This document shows positions 49,301-62,099 of a stretch of DNA of 64,000 nt, one piece after another (within the stretch, counting starts at the first letter, position 1; the number at the start of each line of letters is the position of its first letter). The DNA is taken from NCBI GenBank assembly GCA_964017045.1, contig OZ024802.1:30962793-31026792 (forward strand), read 5' to 3'. The translations under genes and the position numbers were made by a program. The notes beneath the pieces were generated by a model. It saw only the letters and a list, made by a program, of their open reading frames with translations, had not been told where the DNA came from and searched no databases. The stretch comes from Omphiscola glabra (lineage: Eukaryota > Mollusca > Gastropoda > Lymnaeidae).

Positions 49301-52300
49301 CATTTGGTCAATTTCATTGTGCTATATCCCGTATCTGATTCAGCTGGCCAAAAATATAATTATTACATTTATTTTTTTTACACCAGTGGGTCAAAGCCAG
49401 CTGGGGGACAGACATCCACTTATGCAGGCCGTACTCCAAGCTATGGTGGTCAGACGCCAATCTACGGATCACGTACGCCCATGTACGGATCGCAAACACC
49501 ACTGCACGATGGATCTCGAACGCCTCACTACGGTGGTGCCACGCCGTCGCATGAGTCGGGTGGGAGAACGCCTAGTGGTGGAGGAATGAGTGCTTGGGAC
49601 CCCTCCAATGCCAACACACCATCCAGGTGAGGGCTACTTTTGGTATATCAAGATTGTATCGAGGGTTTAAAAAATGGATCAAGGGTATAAAAGAATATAC
49701 GGTATTAAGAGTTTTTTTTAAAACATGTTTCAAGCGTTAAAAAAAATGTATTAAGTTAAAAGAAGAAATCAATCAATCTAATCATGCTTTTATAGGCAGA
49801 CTGCTTTCTGTGTAATAAAATTTGATGACATACTGTCACAAATCTGGCAGTTGTGTTTTCAATGTTTATGCTTTTGAGGAAAATTAATTTGTTAATGCAG
49901 GTAGCATTTGGCTTTAAAATATTTTATCAGATAAATTGCATGAAAATTTTTTTAATTGGGGATAAATGCAATTTATTTCATAAAATATTTTTAAAAGACT
50001 CAAAAGCTCTGAAACTAGGGCTTAGCCGGGTGCAGTCTTTTAGAGAAAATAACCGGGGGGTCCGAGTTAAAAAAAAAAAGTAAGTAATGTTCTCATTTTC
50101 TTTAATGTGTTCCCACCAATGGGGAAAAGTGAAAAGGGCATGTATAGAACCAGTAGCGATCACTAAGGCATCAAAGTTGAAGGCTTTGAAAAACTAATAG
50201 CTTAATTAATATTAAAATACTAATATAGCAGTTCTCATCATTTTATTACTGCGACCCCTTCATAATATTTATACTGTGAAATTGAGAAACGGGGGGCAGA
50301 GCTTCTTTGCAGATAAAAAGGGCTTGGTGCTGTAATTTTGATTGCGGGTGGAGGGAAGCAGAAATTAGGGCTAAGATGGTTGGAGGGTTCTGTAGAGGGG
50401 GTCTGTAGGTCCCCAGAAAAGTTTTGATAAATTTACACACCTGATTTTAGTTTTGCGTAGAAACTGCCAATATTTAAATTAAGGCTAAAAAAATTGACTC
50501 GAAGAAAAAGAAAGCAACCAAACTTTAAAAATTCATATATAATGTAATTTTTTTTTAAATGAAAGAAATCGTTAAAATATTTATATTGACTTAGCTACTG
50601 ACGTCTACCGAATGAATCATTGTTTTAATTTATTTTATGCAGCTATAGTGTAGTCAGAGTGTAATAACAATAAGAAACTAGTCCGATCACTAAGTAATAT
50701 TTAACTTTTGAAATGAAAATTCAAAAAAAAAAATGAGCAAAATTCACAGCAAGTACATTCATAGCTTTACAGTTTCATTGAACTTACATTTCGTTTTATA
50801 CCAACCGCTGGTCAGTTTTCTATTATTATTTAGTTAATTTGCTCAAGCCGCTGGTCAGTTTTCTATTATTATTTAGTTAATTTAGTAATAATGTACCAAA
50901 CCTTTTCATGCTACATAACCTTTACATGCTACATAACCTTTACATGCACTTTTCATTTCTTCCCATTGGGTGGAACACATTATCAAAAATAATAAGATAA
51001 CTTTTTTTTAAATGTCGTACCCAGTTTCTTTTATTTTTTTTTTTTTTTTTTGCTGCCGAAAATGAGTATGCGCCAGGTGTGTTGATACTCTGCGTTTCTG
51101 GCTAACCTGGCTCAGCCCTATCTGAAATCAGAGAAATTGACATTTTTTACAAGTATTAGTTCAATATGTCATTTTACTTTTCGTTCATAGAAACAATGAT
51201 TTTGAATATAATTACGATGATTCCCCCTCACCTGCTGAATTTGGAGCCACACCCAATCCTGCAACTCCAGGTTACCATGCAGATTCCCCAGGACCCACCG
51301 GACCATATACTCCACAGACACCTGGCAGTGCATACTCTCCATATCCTGTTCCCTCGCCAGGTGGTTTTGAAGGTATGCATCAAATTGACTAGTTTTAATT
51401 GGGCTTGAAATTAGACACAAGTTTCTTTTATTCTTATTTTCTTGAGAAAGAAAGAGAGGCAGGGAGATATCTTTGATCCAGCTTGTCGGTGGGTTATGTT
51501 TAAATAGCCATTTCGATTTGAAAATGTTGAGGCAAATTGGATATGTTTGATAATGAAATGATTGCTGATATTTAGGGTTTTGATGAGCTGCAGTTATAAA
51601 TTATTAGAACACGATTTTCAGTGTCTTTGACCAATATATAGTAATCATAAAAAGTAAGTTTTACTGCTCTTTCACTACATGTTTATTCCTTCTAGCTCAA
51701 AGTCCTGGTTTTGTTGGCACCCCAAGTCCTGCTACACAGTCTAGCCCAAGTCCAGCAAGCTTTGCTGGCAGTCCCTCTCCCATGGGTTATAATCCAATGA
51801 CACCAGGAGCTCCTTTCACACCTCAAACACCTGGTGGAGGTAATACACACTTTTAATAAATAAGTCTTAACCTATTTTGAAAGTGCTTATCATCAGTTTT
51901 CTGAGTACAAATCCTTGTCTATTAGCTCGCCTTGAATGCATGTGTGTGTATGGAACTTCTTCTTTTGTTATGGTTGTCTTCCTTCCTGTCTTTCTCATCC
52001 CTTTACAAGTGCTGTGAGCTTGGGGTGAAAGAAGCCATTTGTATTCTTTCCAACTGATTGTCAAAAAGTAATAAACTGTCTGTTAGCATATCAAGAACTT
52101 TTTTTTTCTTCTGAAAATTAAGCGTCGGTAATAAATTTTAATGTGGATTCGGATCAAATTTGAACCTGTTTATTTAAAGTCAATTTTGTGTTTCAGGCAT
52201 GGAGACAAGTTTGACAGACTGGTATACCACAGACATCGTTGTGAAAATAAAACCTACACATGAAAACTCCAAGCTTATTTATCAGACGGGTGTCATTAAA

Positions 52301-54353
52301 AGTATTTCTGTAAGTGTTTTTGTTTTAGGGCCAGATTAACCCTTTACATTCCGAACACATCCTAAAAACCATAGCCAAACCAAAGGGGCACTGCATCACA
52401 GATTTGATTTAATAATTGACAAACTCATTTTGAAAAAAAAAAAAAAGGAGTCCAACAAAAGGAATGATTGGTGCCATAATTGCTCTTTTACTGGTTTCTG
52501 CTATTGACAGTTTCATAAACAATGAAATGTTAACTAATTTTTTTTTGATTGTAAGGTAGAGAGTATGATGTGCTTGAAAATGAGGATTGGGATGGCATAT
52601 TAACCCATTCAATTCTGGGGGCTTGGAAATTTTATCAATTGAAATCCCAGCCAAAGGGGAGCAACTCAGCAATGACCGTAGAAGGGTTTAGAAAAGTTAA
52701 AACAAGTCTATTTTGTAATTATAAATTTATATGACATTGATTGATTCGCATTCATAGTTGGTTGCTTTATGTGTTTCATTACATTATTTCCCAATGATTT
52801 TGTTGTGTAAGTTCCTAAATGTCAAACTATGATGAAGTACTCCACTGCTCATGATCACAACAAATGAAAAAATAAATCTGCTAAGAAAATAAAATTGTTC
52901 CTCGCTATATTGATAAAATAACCAAAAAAATGGAAGTAATCTCCTTTGGTCAAGCGGTTTATGAAACCTTCATTTAAATGGCGAGATTTTGAGTGCCTGA
53001 ATTTGGCCATTACAGGGATGAAACAGTAATGGCTGGATCTGGCAGTTATTTGGTTGAATGGGCTAAAACAGCACCAGGGATATTCTGAGCTTAAAAATAA
53101 ATAGTGAGTCTCTCTAAGCCCTCCAAACATACCACTCACATTTCAGGACAGGTAGTAAAGTGGGAAATACACCTAGTAATACCCCCCAATACACCAACTG
53201 ACCCGAAACAAGAATTAAACAGATGACCAGTCGGACACCTTGGGATGTCTGAACTTCTAAGGAGCTGGGGGTAGCTGTCTTGATAAAAGGGATTTTAATA
53301 AGAGCCCAAGGCATATGGGAGGAATAATCGTGCATTGACAGTCCCAAAAATACATAGGAATTAAGAAATTTATTTGCTGTGTTACATTCACTTTCTGGTA
53401 TAATGAAATTTAACAGGCAGCCTTCTTCTTTAAGCAAATTTGACAGATTGTCCTAGAAAAATATTAGTGCATCTGGCATTTTAAGTATTAAATTGTAAAA
53501 TTTACTAAAGAAGAGTACTATTGGCCTTTTTTTTCCCCCACATCAAGTTGATTTTTGTCCCCAATGACCAGGTATTTTACTGATAAACTTGACCACTTCT
53601 CCAACAGGGTACCATGTGCACTTTATACCTGATAGATGAAGAAAAGACAATCAATATAACATGTGAACACTTGGAACCTGTTCCCCCCAATAAAGGAGAA
53701 AAGGTAAGCATTTCAGCATTTCTTTTAAGTTTCTCTCCATTGGTCTGTTAACACGGTTGTATAACTATAATCCAGTGGTTCTCAGTCTTTTTGTGTGTGC
53801 TAACCTCATCCTATCAAACATAGTGAATTTCCGTGGCACACTAATGTACAAGTTAGCAACAATGGGAGGGGGAATAACTTACAAGAGTGCAAGAGTCTTC
53901 TCTCAGTTGAGGAAATATGTTTGTTCTCAATAACTCAAATCTTTTGTTTGGACTAATGCCAATAAATTCCCTGTAAAATAGGTTTTAAGTTCTTGAAATT
54001 TTATTCATTCTTCTTTTAAAAAACACAAAAAAGCGCAATACCGGATGAAATTATTTTAAGCAGCATATCCCTAAGTCTCAGAAGTTTCGCTGCACACTAC
54101 TGTGCTGCAGCTAACTGGATGAGAGTCACTGCTGCAACCTGGGGTCTTTGGAAAAAAAAGATATAAAACCCCCTAATAACTAAATATTTGTTACTACTCT
54201 CAGGCCAAGATTATAGCAGGCGATGAAAGAGAGTCCACAGGATCACTGATGAGTGTTGATGGAGACGAGGGTGTATTGAAAATTGACTCCAAAGAGGAAA
54301 AAGCCAAGATACTAATGTTGCCTATTCATTTTTTGTGTAAGATGGCCGACTAA
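40309..54353 (+). CDS. SUPT5H: Transcription elongation factor SPT5 (DSIF large subunit), 24 coding exons
   Basis: Exons: 40309-40581, 40723-40813, 41801-41933, 42216-42347, 42624-42723, 43097-43231, 43628-43744, 44158-44318, 45042-45147, 45552-45627, 46172-46326, 46662-46817, 46940-47037, 47330-47399, 47596-47721, 47936-48061, 48226-48433, 48939-49044, 49387-49626, 51191-51372, 51696-51839, 52197-52309, 53608-53703, 54204-54353. The sum is 3294 nt, 1097 aa, close to the roughly 1087 aa of human SPT5. Order: acidic Ser/Asp/Glu-rich N-terminus (1-150), NGN domain (about 210-290, [31 protein letters not shown]) that pairs with SPT4, then KOW domains (about 314, 456, 504, 629, 735 and a C-terminal one near 990-1085). 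The C-terminal repeat region (about 800-870) has G-S-(R/Q)-T-P units, the type phosphorylated by P-TEFb. With SPT4 it clamps RNA polymerase II, controlling pausing and processivity. An acceptor at 40288-40289 just upstream of the ATG implies a non-coding 5' exon not located here. The intron 46327-46661 has a GC donor. Confidence 0.96.
41001..41733 (+). mobile_element. 705-bp GC-rich retroelement insertion with 14-bp target-site duplication, SUPT5H intron 2
   Basis: GTAAAGACAAAATC occurs at 41001-41014 and again at 41720-41733, exactly bracketing 41015-41719. The insert is far richer in GC and CpG than its surroundings. It has no terminal inverted repeats and no poly(A). A long variable-length duplication like this is what target-primed reverse transcription leaves. 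It contains no convincing ORF. Its 3' end (GACGGCCTGCTGACACCATT) recurs in degraded form at about 21190-21221. It may be an internally deleted LINE (5' UTR plus 3' UTR) or a non-autonomous SINE-like element. Confidence 0.8.
42710..42970 (+). repeat. Tandem array copying the SUPT5H exon 5/intron 5 junction, about 9 units
   Basis: The first unit is the real junction (TTTACTGAAGAG followed by GTAATG). About eight more copies follow inside the intron, each repeating the last exon bases and a GT donor (GTAATG, GTATGA, GTGAGG, GTGAGT, GTAAGA). Confidence 0.9.
43212..43312 (+). repeat. Tandem copies of the SUPT5H exon 6/intron 6 junction, about 4 units
   Basis: GGTTACTACAAACAGCAG followed by GTAATA is the true donor. 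Three diverged copies (TTACTGCAAACAGTGGGTAA type) follow directly. Confidence 0.9.
44326..44524. mobile_element. hAT-like MITE in SUPT5H intron 8
   Basis: The right end reads, on the minus strand, CAGTGGTTCCCAACTTTTTT, a typical hAT terminus; the left end at 44334 is a diverged CAGCGTTTACCAACC. The flanking 8-mers ATCTAATG and ATCTTATC agree at six of eight positions. The element is about 183 bp, GC-rich inside and non-coding. Confidence 0.6.
44620..44995 (+). repeat. About 41-bp minisatellite in SUPT5H intron 8, about 8-9 copies
   Basis: Unit CCCTGTTTAAACTCATGTGT plus ATGTGAAAAGATCAAATTAAG. Confidence 0.9.
45080..45465 (+). repeat. 193-bp tandem duplication spanning the SUPT5H exon 9 donor
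   Basis: Units 45080-45272 and 45273-45465 are almost identical. Each holds the last 68 nt of exon 9, its GTAAGC donor and 125 nt of intron. The second copy has no acceptor before its exon portion. Confidence 0.95.
45632..45838 (+). repeat. 52-bp minisatellite directly after the SUPT5H exon 10 donor, 4 copies
   Basis: Unit CCTCTCATCTCAGTACAACC plus CCATGACATTCAATTTCTAA and TATTAAATTGG, starting four bases into the intron. Confidence 0.9.
49120..49258 (+). repeat. About 36-bp degenerate tandem repeat, SUPT5H intron 18
   Basis: Repeated GTTTACTGAATA(A/G)(C/T)TCTTAG units. Confidence 0.75.
50805..50884 (+). repeat. 39-bp tandem duplication, SUPT5H intron 19
   Basis: CCGCTGGTCAGTTTTCTATT followed by ATTATTTAGTTAATTT occurs twice. 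Confidence 0.85.
53773..54131. mobile_element. hAT-like non-autonomous element in SUPT5H intron 23
   Basis: It begins CAGTGGTTCTCAGTCTTTTT, a classic hAT end, and finishes with GGATGAGAGTCACTG, whose complement starts CAGTGACTCTC. It is about 359 bp and non-coding. It ends about 70 bp before the last exon. Confidence 0.55.
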
Positions 54354-57300
54354 AAGAATTATTTTTTTGTGTGACCTCTTTATGTCTGTATCAAATATGT
54401 ATTTTAAAAAAAAATGAGAACTGTAGTTAACATTATTCTTTTCTCCAGTCCATTAAAAACAAAATGTACATAGAAAGAAAAAAAGAAACAATGTGTCTTG
54501 ATTGTCATTAATGATTAAACAAAGATATGTCTTGTCTAAAATGAAATGTATGTAAAAATTATATTTTCATTTCACAAGAATAGCTCAAAATAATCAGATT
54601 AAGATAGCTCTAAAATGTATCTTTTAGTTTTAGCTCTTCTTGCCAGATGTATTAAGGATTTGACTCAAATCTTTACACACAGCTTCTTGGCCAGGATGAA
54701 AAGTGACAGGATTGCTCACACAGCTTTACTGTCATTTTGGTTAATTTCCCTCTAAATTATAGTTGTTTATAAACACAATACAATGGCAAATTTTTGTCTT
54801 TTGGTTCCGGATCCAGTGACTCTTATGAAATTCTATCAAAGAAAGAAAGATGAACTTGGTGTCTTATCTTACAGTTAGTCCCTTTAAATGATGTATCTTG
54901 TACAACTACAGTAAGAGTAAGGTACCTAGTTTTATAATATTTTAGGCATCATCTTATTTACTGTGTTTTATGACTTAGTGTTGCCATCAGAAGGCATAGT
55001 GTTGTAAAAAGAGCGAAACCAAATGAATTTATATCTGAGAATTGTTTTACCAAATGACACAACACACTTCTCAAGAATTAATTATTTTTGCTTCATTATT
55101 AAGATTTCTATATTTGTCTTCTTCCTCTTTCTTATTTAATGCAAAAAGGAATTATATATGAAGTTTTGGGTCCATGATTTTTCCCCACAAGAAAACGTAA
55201 TTCTTTAGACAGTGGTTTCCCTTTCTTATAAAATAAAATGTTTTATGTCATTGAAGTCTGACCTGCCAATATGCTTTTCTTTGAGTTTTACTCCCCTGAT
55301 AACACACTGGCAGCAAACACACACAAAAAATGGGAGAATATTTGTGTGTGGCTTCATCCATGTGGGGCATTTCCAGTGTGTGCAATCTTCAATTGAGGAA
55401 TATATCCTGTGCAGAATTGTTAATTGTGTGTGGAATAATCAGTTCACTCTGAAGTGATATCACTTTCTGTGAAATAATTGTTGAATAAGTAATGAAACAC
55501 ATCTTCTGATACCCATTTCATTTATGTTTTTGTTAAATTAAATGTATTAGGATTATTAAGAAGCTATTAAATTGACTAAAAGACAAGACATGTCTATACT
55601 TAATGATAAAACTACTGTGTTGTTGGTGTATGTCAGGGCCAGGTCTAACAGCAATGAGATTGATTGTGTGTGCAAGTGTGAAAGATTTATTATTCTTCAA
55701 AGACGTTCTTGCCCTCACATAGAATGGATACAGACTTTTAATTGGATGAGACTTTGAAAGTTAAAGGAAATAATTTTCCTCATTAGCAAGTGTTTTACAA
55801 TAATTTAGAAGCATTCTCCATACTGACAACCTGTAATCTAATTTTAAAACCATAAAGAGCTCTGGGTGGATACGATCATCACCGTTTTATGAAGACGTAT
55901 TTGACTATTACTAGCAATATCTCTGCAGAGTGATGTTATATGGTACTGGTAACTTTAAGAAAATGCTTTGTATCATTTGATGTTTAAATATAGATTAATA
56001 TAACAACACTCACAAATGATGGTTCAACAAATTGTATTTCCCATATTTTATTGGCATGACAAGTCTACAGCTTCGCTTCAAATAAAAGTACCGGTATTAA
56101 AAGTCCTGATATTTACAGTGCATTAGCCAATTGTGTGTGTGTGGGCTGAGTCTCAGTTTAACAAGTTGAATATGCAATTTTAAAAAAAAAAATTTTACAG
56201 CAGAGAAACTTTGACAAAATGTAAAGTTTCCACATCCTACTTGTCTAGTTAATCATGTCATTAGCACTAAAACTAAATATGATTATATTTAGCTATCTTT
56301 CAGGGTTTTAAAAGATTTCCTTCTATTCATCTGAACATTTCCCACCTGTCCTGTTTGTTCTTGCATTGAAGGCCTTTAAATTATAAATATAAACCAATTA
56401 TCAGTTTTAAATCTGCTGGTAATTTTTTTAAATTTTTTTTTTTAAATTATCTTTTTGAAAACCAATTCCTACAAGAAATGCTTTTACTTCAACTTCAATA
56501 CATAATTTATGAAAATGATTTTTAGAAAATGGCTACTATTACTACTATCAACACAAACAAAGACTGAGTTGCCAGCATGGATATACAATTAAATATGACA
56601 GGTAAACCTAAAATAAATGCGCTTTAAAAAAAAATAATAATAATAACGGCAGTGAAAAAATGTCTTTAAATAAATTCAGAGTATAACTCTTCAACACGGC
56701 TAAAATAGTTCAGACTTTGATTCCAAGTTCAACTTAGACAAGATCACCAGCTTTTTCATAATTGAAGAAAACATTTTAATTAAGTACATTAACATTTCAC
56801 ATGAAAGACAAACATGCACTCCAGCATGCAGATGTTCAAACAATAATAATTTAATATTTTACTTTAGGTTTAACAACAATATTGCATTTCCTTTTGTGAA
56901 AAGGTTACTCTATATTTATGTACATTTCTTAGAAGGTAAAGTAAGTTTTAAATAAATGGGGAACAATGTGTGTAGTGTAATAAATATTCTGTACTACTGT
57001 AACTGTAATAAAACTGAACTATTGATATTCTCCTCAGGCGAATAATACATACAAACATTATCTTTTTTTTTCTCCATGTCTTAATTCCACCTGCACTGTG
57101 CAATATTGAGCAATTACAAACAATATATTTTATTTTCTCTTTTTGCAAAATTCCACCTGTACTGTGCAACATTGAGCAATTGATCTCTAAACAACCCCAT
57201 TGTATTTTTCTCATTTATGTCATCTTCAAGGCTGATGTCCGAAATGAATCCCCCCCCCCATCCCTTTTTTTTAATATTCATCTTTATTTTTTACCTAGAA

Positions 57301-57986
57301 AAATGCACTCACTAGTTTTAGTAGAGCACCACATATAATATATTTTTTTTAAAAGTCAAAATTACTATACACAAAGGTGACCTAATTTTCTAATGCCCGC
57401 TGGCTAGTTTTAAAAAAAACAAACTAGGTTCTACTTATTACTTGGCCATAACCGCAGGCAACTGTACACCAAACAAGTATCACAATGAGTTGAAGATCTG
57501 CACATTTTAAACATCGCAAAATATAACGGTATGTTGCTTGATGATTTGACAAAAGTGAGACAAATTTCCTTATAGCTATATAATGTAAATGGCATGCTTA
57601 ATAAAATAATTTTGTTCCCTAACTGCTTTCAAATAAACTGATATTTACCTAAAAAGCTAAATGCTGTGATTGATATAATGTTAGAAGTGAATTAAAACAA
57701 TTTTCTTGCATTGGATTTTAATGTTAGTGGTCGTTGAGATTACATGAAATTATATTCACTACTGTTAGTGTTATATTGGTTATATAAGACTAGAGACCAC
57801 AATAGCTATATAAAAATAATATTGATGTGAAAACATGCTCATGATAAATGAATACATGAGAATTTAGATTTTTTAAAAAAACTTCATTTACCAGTACATA
57901 TATTCAATGATGTATATTTTTTGGTTCTATTTTACATATGTACAATGTTTTTATTGTTTCAGCAGATCTATTTCATGTCAGTCCTC
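54354..57986. other. Convergent 3' region between SUPT5H and VHL
   Basis: About 3.6 kb of AT-rich sequence between two stop codons that face each other. It must hold both 3' UTRs. Several AATAAA (e.g. near 55230 and 56084) and TTTATT (e.g. near 56047) words occur, but none can be singled out as the used signal. Two copies of a CCACCTG(C/T)ACTGTGCAA(T/C)ATTGAGCAATT segment lie at about 57087 and 57150. The ORF at 55212-55457 has no recognisable content. Confidence 0.55.
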
Positions 57987-59180
57987 TTACTGTCCGCCTG
58001 TCATAAGGTCTCTCACTTCCACGCTGCGCCTTTGCTTCAGCTTGTCAAACAAGTCTATGGGAATTTCCAGTTCTTCGACTTGATCTGTGCTGACCAGTGA
58101 TCGCACTTTTTGTACACAAATATCCAATAAGGACAGCACTGTCAATAAATTTAGTTTGGGTTAAAAAGTAAGTATTAATAAGTATGCATAACAAAATAAA
58201 TTGAAATTTAAGTGCGGATAAATAAGTTCAGTAACTTTTAGGTTTCAAAGATTTTAAAAATAAACAGTTACAAAGTAAAGGAAGAAAATAGTTTAGTTTA
58301 ATAAAGAGTATAGGTTGGAAACAATTCAAACATTCAGATGTAAATTAATGAATTTAGTCCTACTTGGTCTGTCAATGTAAACATTTGTTCTCTGTCGTTC
58401 TCCATTCCAGGGCTTTGGTAAGTACACAAAACTGTTGTCAATGACAACATTTTCCAATGTGTCCGAGTTCCAGGCTATCCAGGGATGGGTTACATATGTA
58501 TTTTGGTAATAACGTTTCCCAGGCTCCAATCTTTTCCAGTACCGAATAAGGTCGCCATTATAGTCTATCCATACCACATCTACAGAAAAATTTGTTCTGA
58601 AAAAAAAAAAGATTATAAAAAAATTAATTTTAGCCTTTAATTATATATAAATAAATGATCATTTTCAAATTTTGATCAAGAAGATGAAATAAATGCTATG
58701 TACATTTCTGACACTTTGTAGGGCCCATTGAAGTGACTTTGAAATATGTGTCGTTTATGATAGATTTGCTTTAGTTAAAATTAAAAGCTAAATTAATTAT
58801 TTATTACAGATAAGCGTTGACTTTGTCAGTTCTTTATCTAACAACAGTAAGTTTTGATATTAGAGTGGGATAAAACTGATTATATGAAATTTATTTTTAA
58901 ATATTCAAAATAATGTTTCCTGAGCTAAGTGGAACTGGAAAAAAGGATGTCAAAAATATTGACTTTAAGAGTCAGACAAAAATATGTGACTCACCATTTC
59001 TGAATTAAGAAACTAATGCTACAAGTTAAAGTTGTACAGGAAATGAAAAGCTTGCCCTGCAGTTTGATTATTTCCTTATGCATTAATTGAATAAATTAGG
59101 CTATACCTGTTAATAAATGTTACATATGCCGGCCAGTCATGGTGTAAAGATCTAGGCCGCTCTTCAGATGACGGCATCAT
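57987..59180 (-). CDS. VHL: von Hippel-Lindau protein, E3 ligase substrate receptor, 3 coding exons
   Basis: Exons 59180-59107, 58596-58364 and 58138-57987 join in frame to 152 aa, near the length of the short human isoform (160 aa). An in-frame stop lies upstream of the two adjacent ATGs. The beta domain (about residues 17-101: WPAYVTFINRT, VVWIDYNGD, LEPGKRYY, THPWIAW, LPKPW) aligns with the human region around PVWLNFDGE. Tyr44, His62 and Trp64 match human Tyr98, His115 and Trp117 of the hydroxyproline pocket; Thr58 sits where human has Ser111. The alpha domain has a good BC box (residues 105-114, SLLDICVQKV) for Elongin C and a Cul2-box-like IPIDLFDKL (128-136). Known role: recognises prolyl-hydroxylated HIF-alpha for CRL2 ubiquitination. 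The exon 2 donor is GTAGGA. Three coding exons, as in vertebrates. Confidence 0.92.
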
Positions 59181-62099
59181 GTGTATGCATGAACATCACT
59201 TAGTGTAGATTTGCTAGCAGATGAAGGCAGAAGTCTTTACAAAAGTAAAGTATAACACACTACTGTCTTATGACTTATGAAAGTGAAAAATCAAATAATC
59301 ATGTTTCACACTTTCAAGTCTACTACTGACAACTACAAATAGGATTTAGTCCTTGAGTTACTTTGTTAAGCTTTTAATGAAAGATTTAGCTTTGAATAAT
59401 GTCTGCCTTTGTGACTCTACAGTAACTTCCTATTCTTGACCGAGGTTATCCCGAGCTTTGATAAAATAATCAAGTGTACACGTACAGAGCAACTGAATTC
59501 GTGTGGGATTAACAATTGTCTCTCTATGAAAAACTTGATTGGAAAATATCAAATTTCAATGTTCAACTTTGTACATAAAACTTAAGAGTTTCAGTTGAAT
59601 TTCAATGTAAATAAAATATTCCTAAGTTCGCCCTTTAATTGTAGCCATATCTATTACAATAACTGGTGAAACTAGACAGAAAATAGTAACAATAAAATGA
59701 TAATTACTATTAATTGGTCTTCTTTTAGAGTTCAAGAAAGATGATTGAAGTTTTAACTTCTTAATCTGAACTTACTTAAGTCAATTAGTAAATACTGTTA
59801 GTTACATATTGCGGCCTGGGCCAAAACTGATAATATTATGACAGTGCAGTGGCATAGCTAGAGTTAGAGGCGCCCAAGGCAGGATATGAATTTTGCCTCG
59901 CCCACTACATGAAAATAACTCTGGTATTTGCTGAAAATGCAGCCGCCTACACTCTATAAAAAGAAAATGTGCCAATCCAGCTGGACCAGCCCCTCCTTCC
60001 TACACCAGTTCCCATGTAGTCCAGTCCCTCAATCAAGTGACATAAGACATAATTATTCTTAGTAATATAGGCTAGCTTAATCTTTATCATATAATAGGCC
60101 TAATTACTAATGGCCATCGGCCATGATTTCATTATTTGAAATAACATTGACATTGTGAACGATTATACAGATAGGGGGCCCACATAATTAAATTAAAATT
60201 AAACTTCTCAATAGTTTTGAGTCACAAGACTGACAAGTGTAAAAAAAATACAGACAGTACTACTAGACATAGGAGTACATACTAATACTTAATTATACAG
60301 TCCCTAAACCTGACTGATTTAAGGCCTAGGCCTAGGCTGTACTCAAGTACTTTGCAATTGGTGAGGCTATGAGCTGCAGTTGCATAGCAAATCACATTCA
60401 AATAAAATCAAATCATATATTTTTTCATGATTCCGAACTTTCAACACAATACATTTATAAAGTGTCAAGTCTTGCCTCTTGAGTCAACAATACTAATGCT
60501 AATAGTGTAATAAATAGCTACGACACACACACGATCGTCCATAATAAATAGTATAGGCTTAGCAGGCTAGCTATTATTAGTATTATTACTGAATTAATAC
60601 TATTAATACAGCGTACAGTGAAAAAAGATAAAAGTCCAAAAATTCAAGTAGTAGTAGTACAAAGTTGCCTTGCTAAAGTCAGTCTAAGTTTATAGTTTTA
60701 AAAAAACTTTTCTGTAGCCAAAGTTTAAACTTAACTGATTAACATTATCATTAACTTTTAACTGTCTTAAGTTTAAGTATAAACTCTAAACTGACTGACT
60801 GTCACTGTTGACACAATAATTGAATGTTTTTAATTATGTAGGACCAACATGACCAAGTGACTAAGCCCTGAGACAATTAAAACCACACAATGAACCTATT
60901 ACGAAATTAGATACGGAGGTTATTTTTGGATAAAGTCATTAAACGATTTTAAACAATTTGATTGGGAAGTATGGGGACAAAAATTGATTACAAAGTTTGT
61001 TGTTGTCGTCAGCTAAATTTATATCCGGGTCAACTACGCCTGCCTGGCACTCGTACTCAATTTGGTCCAAAAAATAACCAGAAGTGGCTGCGTACACCGT
61101 GGCGGTGTACCTAGCGAAAGCATGGACCTAGGCCTGCTTACACCGTGGCAAAAAAATACCGGTACCATTATCCTCGTCTAGGCCTAACCAGGCCTATGCC
61201 TATATACAAAGTAATAATTTATAACTATCTCAAACAATTTACGCCCATGTGCTATTAAAAAAAATTAACTATTATTTATTTTATAATATAGGCTATACAT
61301 TGTAGGCCTTAAAATCTGTTTAACAGAAATATGGTAATAAGGGAACGATAGAGAGAGAGAGAGAGAGAGAGACTGCAGTCAGGTTAAGGTAGAAATACTA
61401 GAAGGAAATAATAGGTATGAGAAAACCTGAAAAATGTACGATACACAACAAAACATGGAACGCGTGGCAAGAAAAGGACTTCTTGCTGAAACGTCTGTCA
61501 TTTTGTCGCGTATTTATTCAGGTTTTCCGATACAATAATACGCATATTTCCTTAACAGAAATAGAAGACACATGACCATGACTTTTGAATTTTATTTGGG
61601 TAATTTAGGGATTATGTAAAAGTTATTGTCTGTGATAGCTATCAATATCCTTGCACCATTTATTTATCTGGTCTATTACCTAAAAAAATATATTTATATA
61701 TATATAATATATATGCAATCTACCCGTTCATCACAGGCTTTTTTGCAGTTTTATCTTCCTTCTTTACTCAGCGTTTGTCACGTATCTAAAGTCTAATGCA
61801 TAAATTAATCAGCCTGATTCTAATCACAAGACCTGACGAGATTAATGATTAAGTTCATTAAATAAAGGAGATAAACTACTGATAAAAATACTGAGATAGG
61901 CCTATACTATATATTAAAGGCATACTTAGATAATAGGTCTTTTTTGGTGATTTGTTTGGTGGATCGGAAGTTATCGTACTGCCTTCGTTGCTGCCATCCG
62001 AGTGTCTGCAACAAAAATGAAAGCAATCATCATCTTCTGAGGCATTCTAGCAATTATTGCTAGTGTTATTTCCAGCTCTAATGCAGGACTGCGAAGGTA
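59181..62099. other. Region upstream of VHL without a recognised gene
   Basis: It should contain the VHL promoter and 5' leader near 59181-59300. The rest is AT-rich with degraded repeat-like text (for example CAGTGGCATAGCTAGAGTTA near 59845), a GA run and TA runs near 61690. No coding signal was seen. Confidence 0.5.
61349..61372. repeat. (GA)n microsatellite
   Basis: Eleven or so GA units, upstream of VHL. Confidence 0.95.

Noticed and set aside
53114..53437. 107-codon minus-strand ORF in SUPT5H intron 22
   Set aside because: Intronic, antisense, no motif, composition like the surrounding non-coding sequence.
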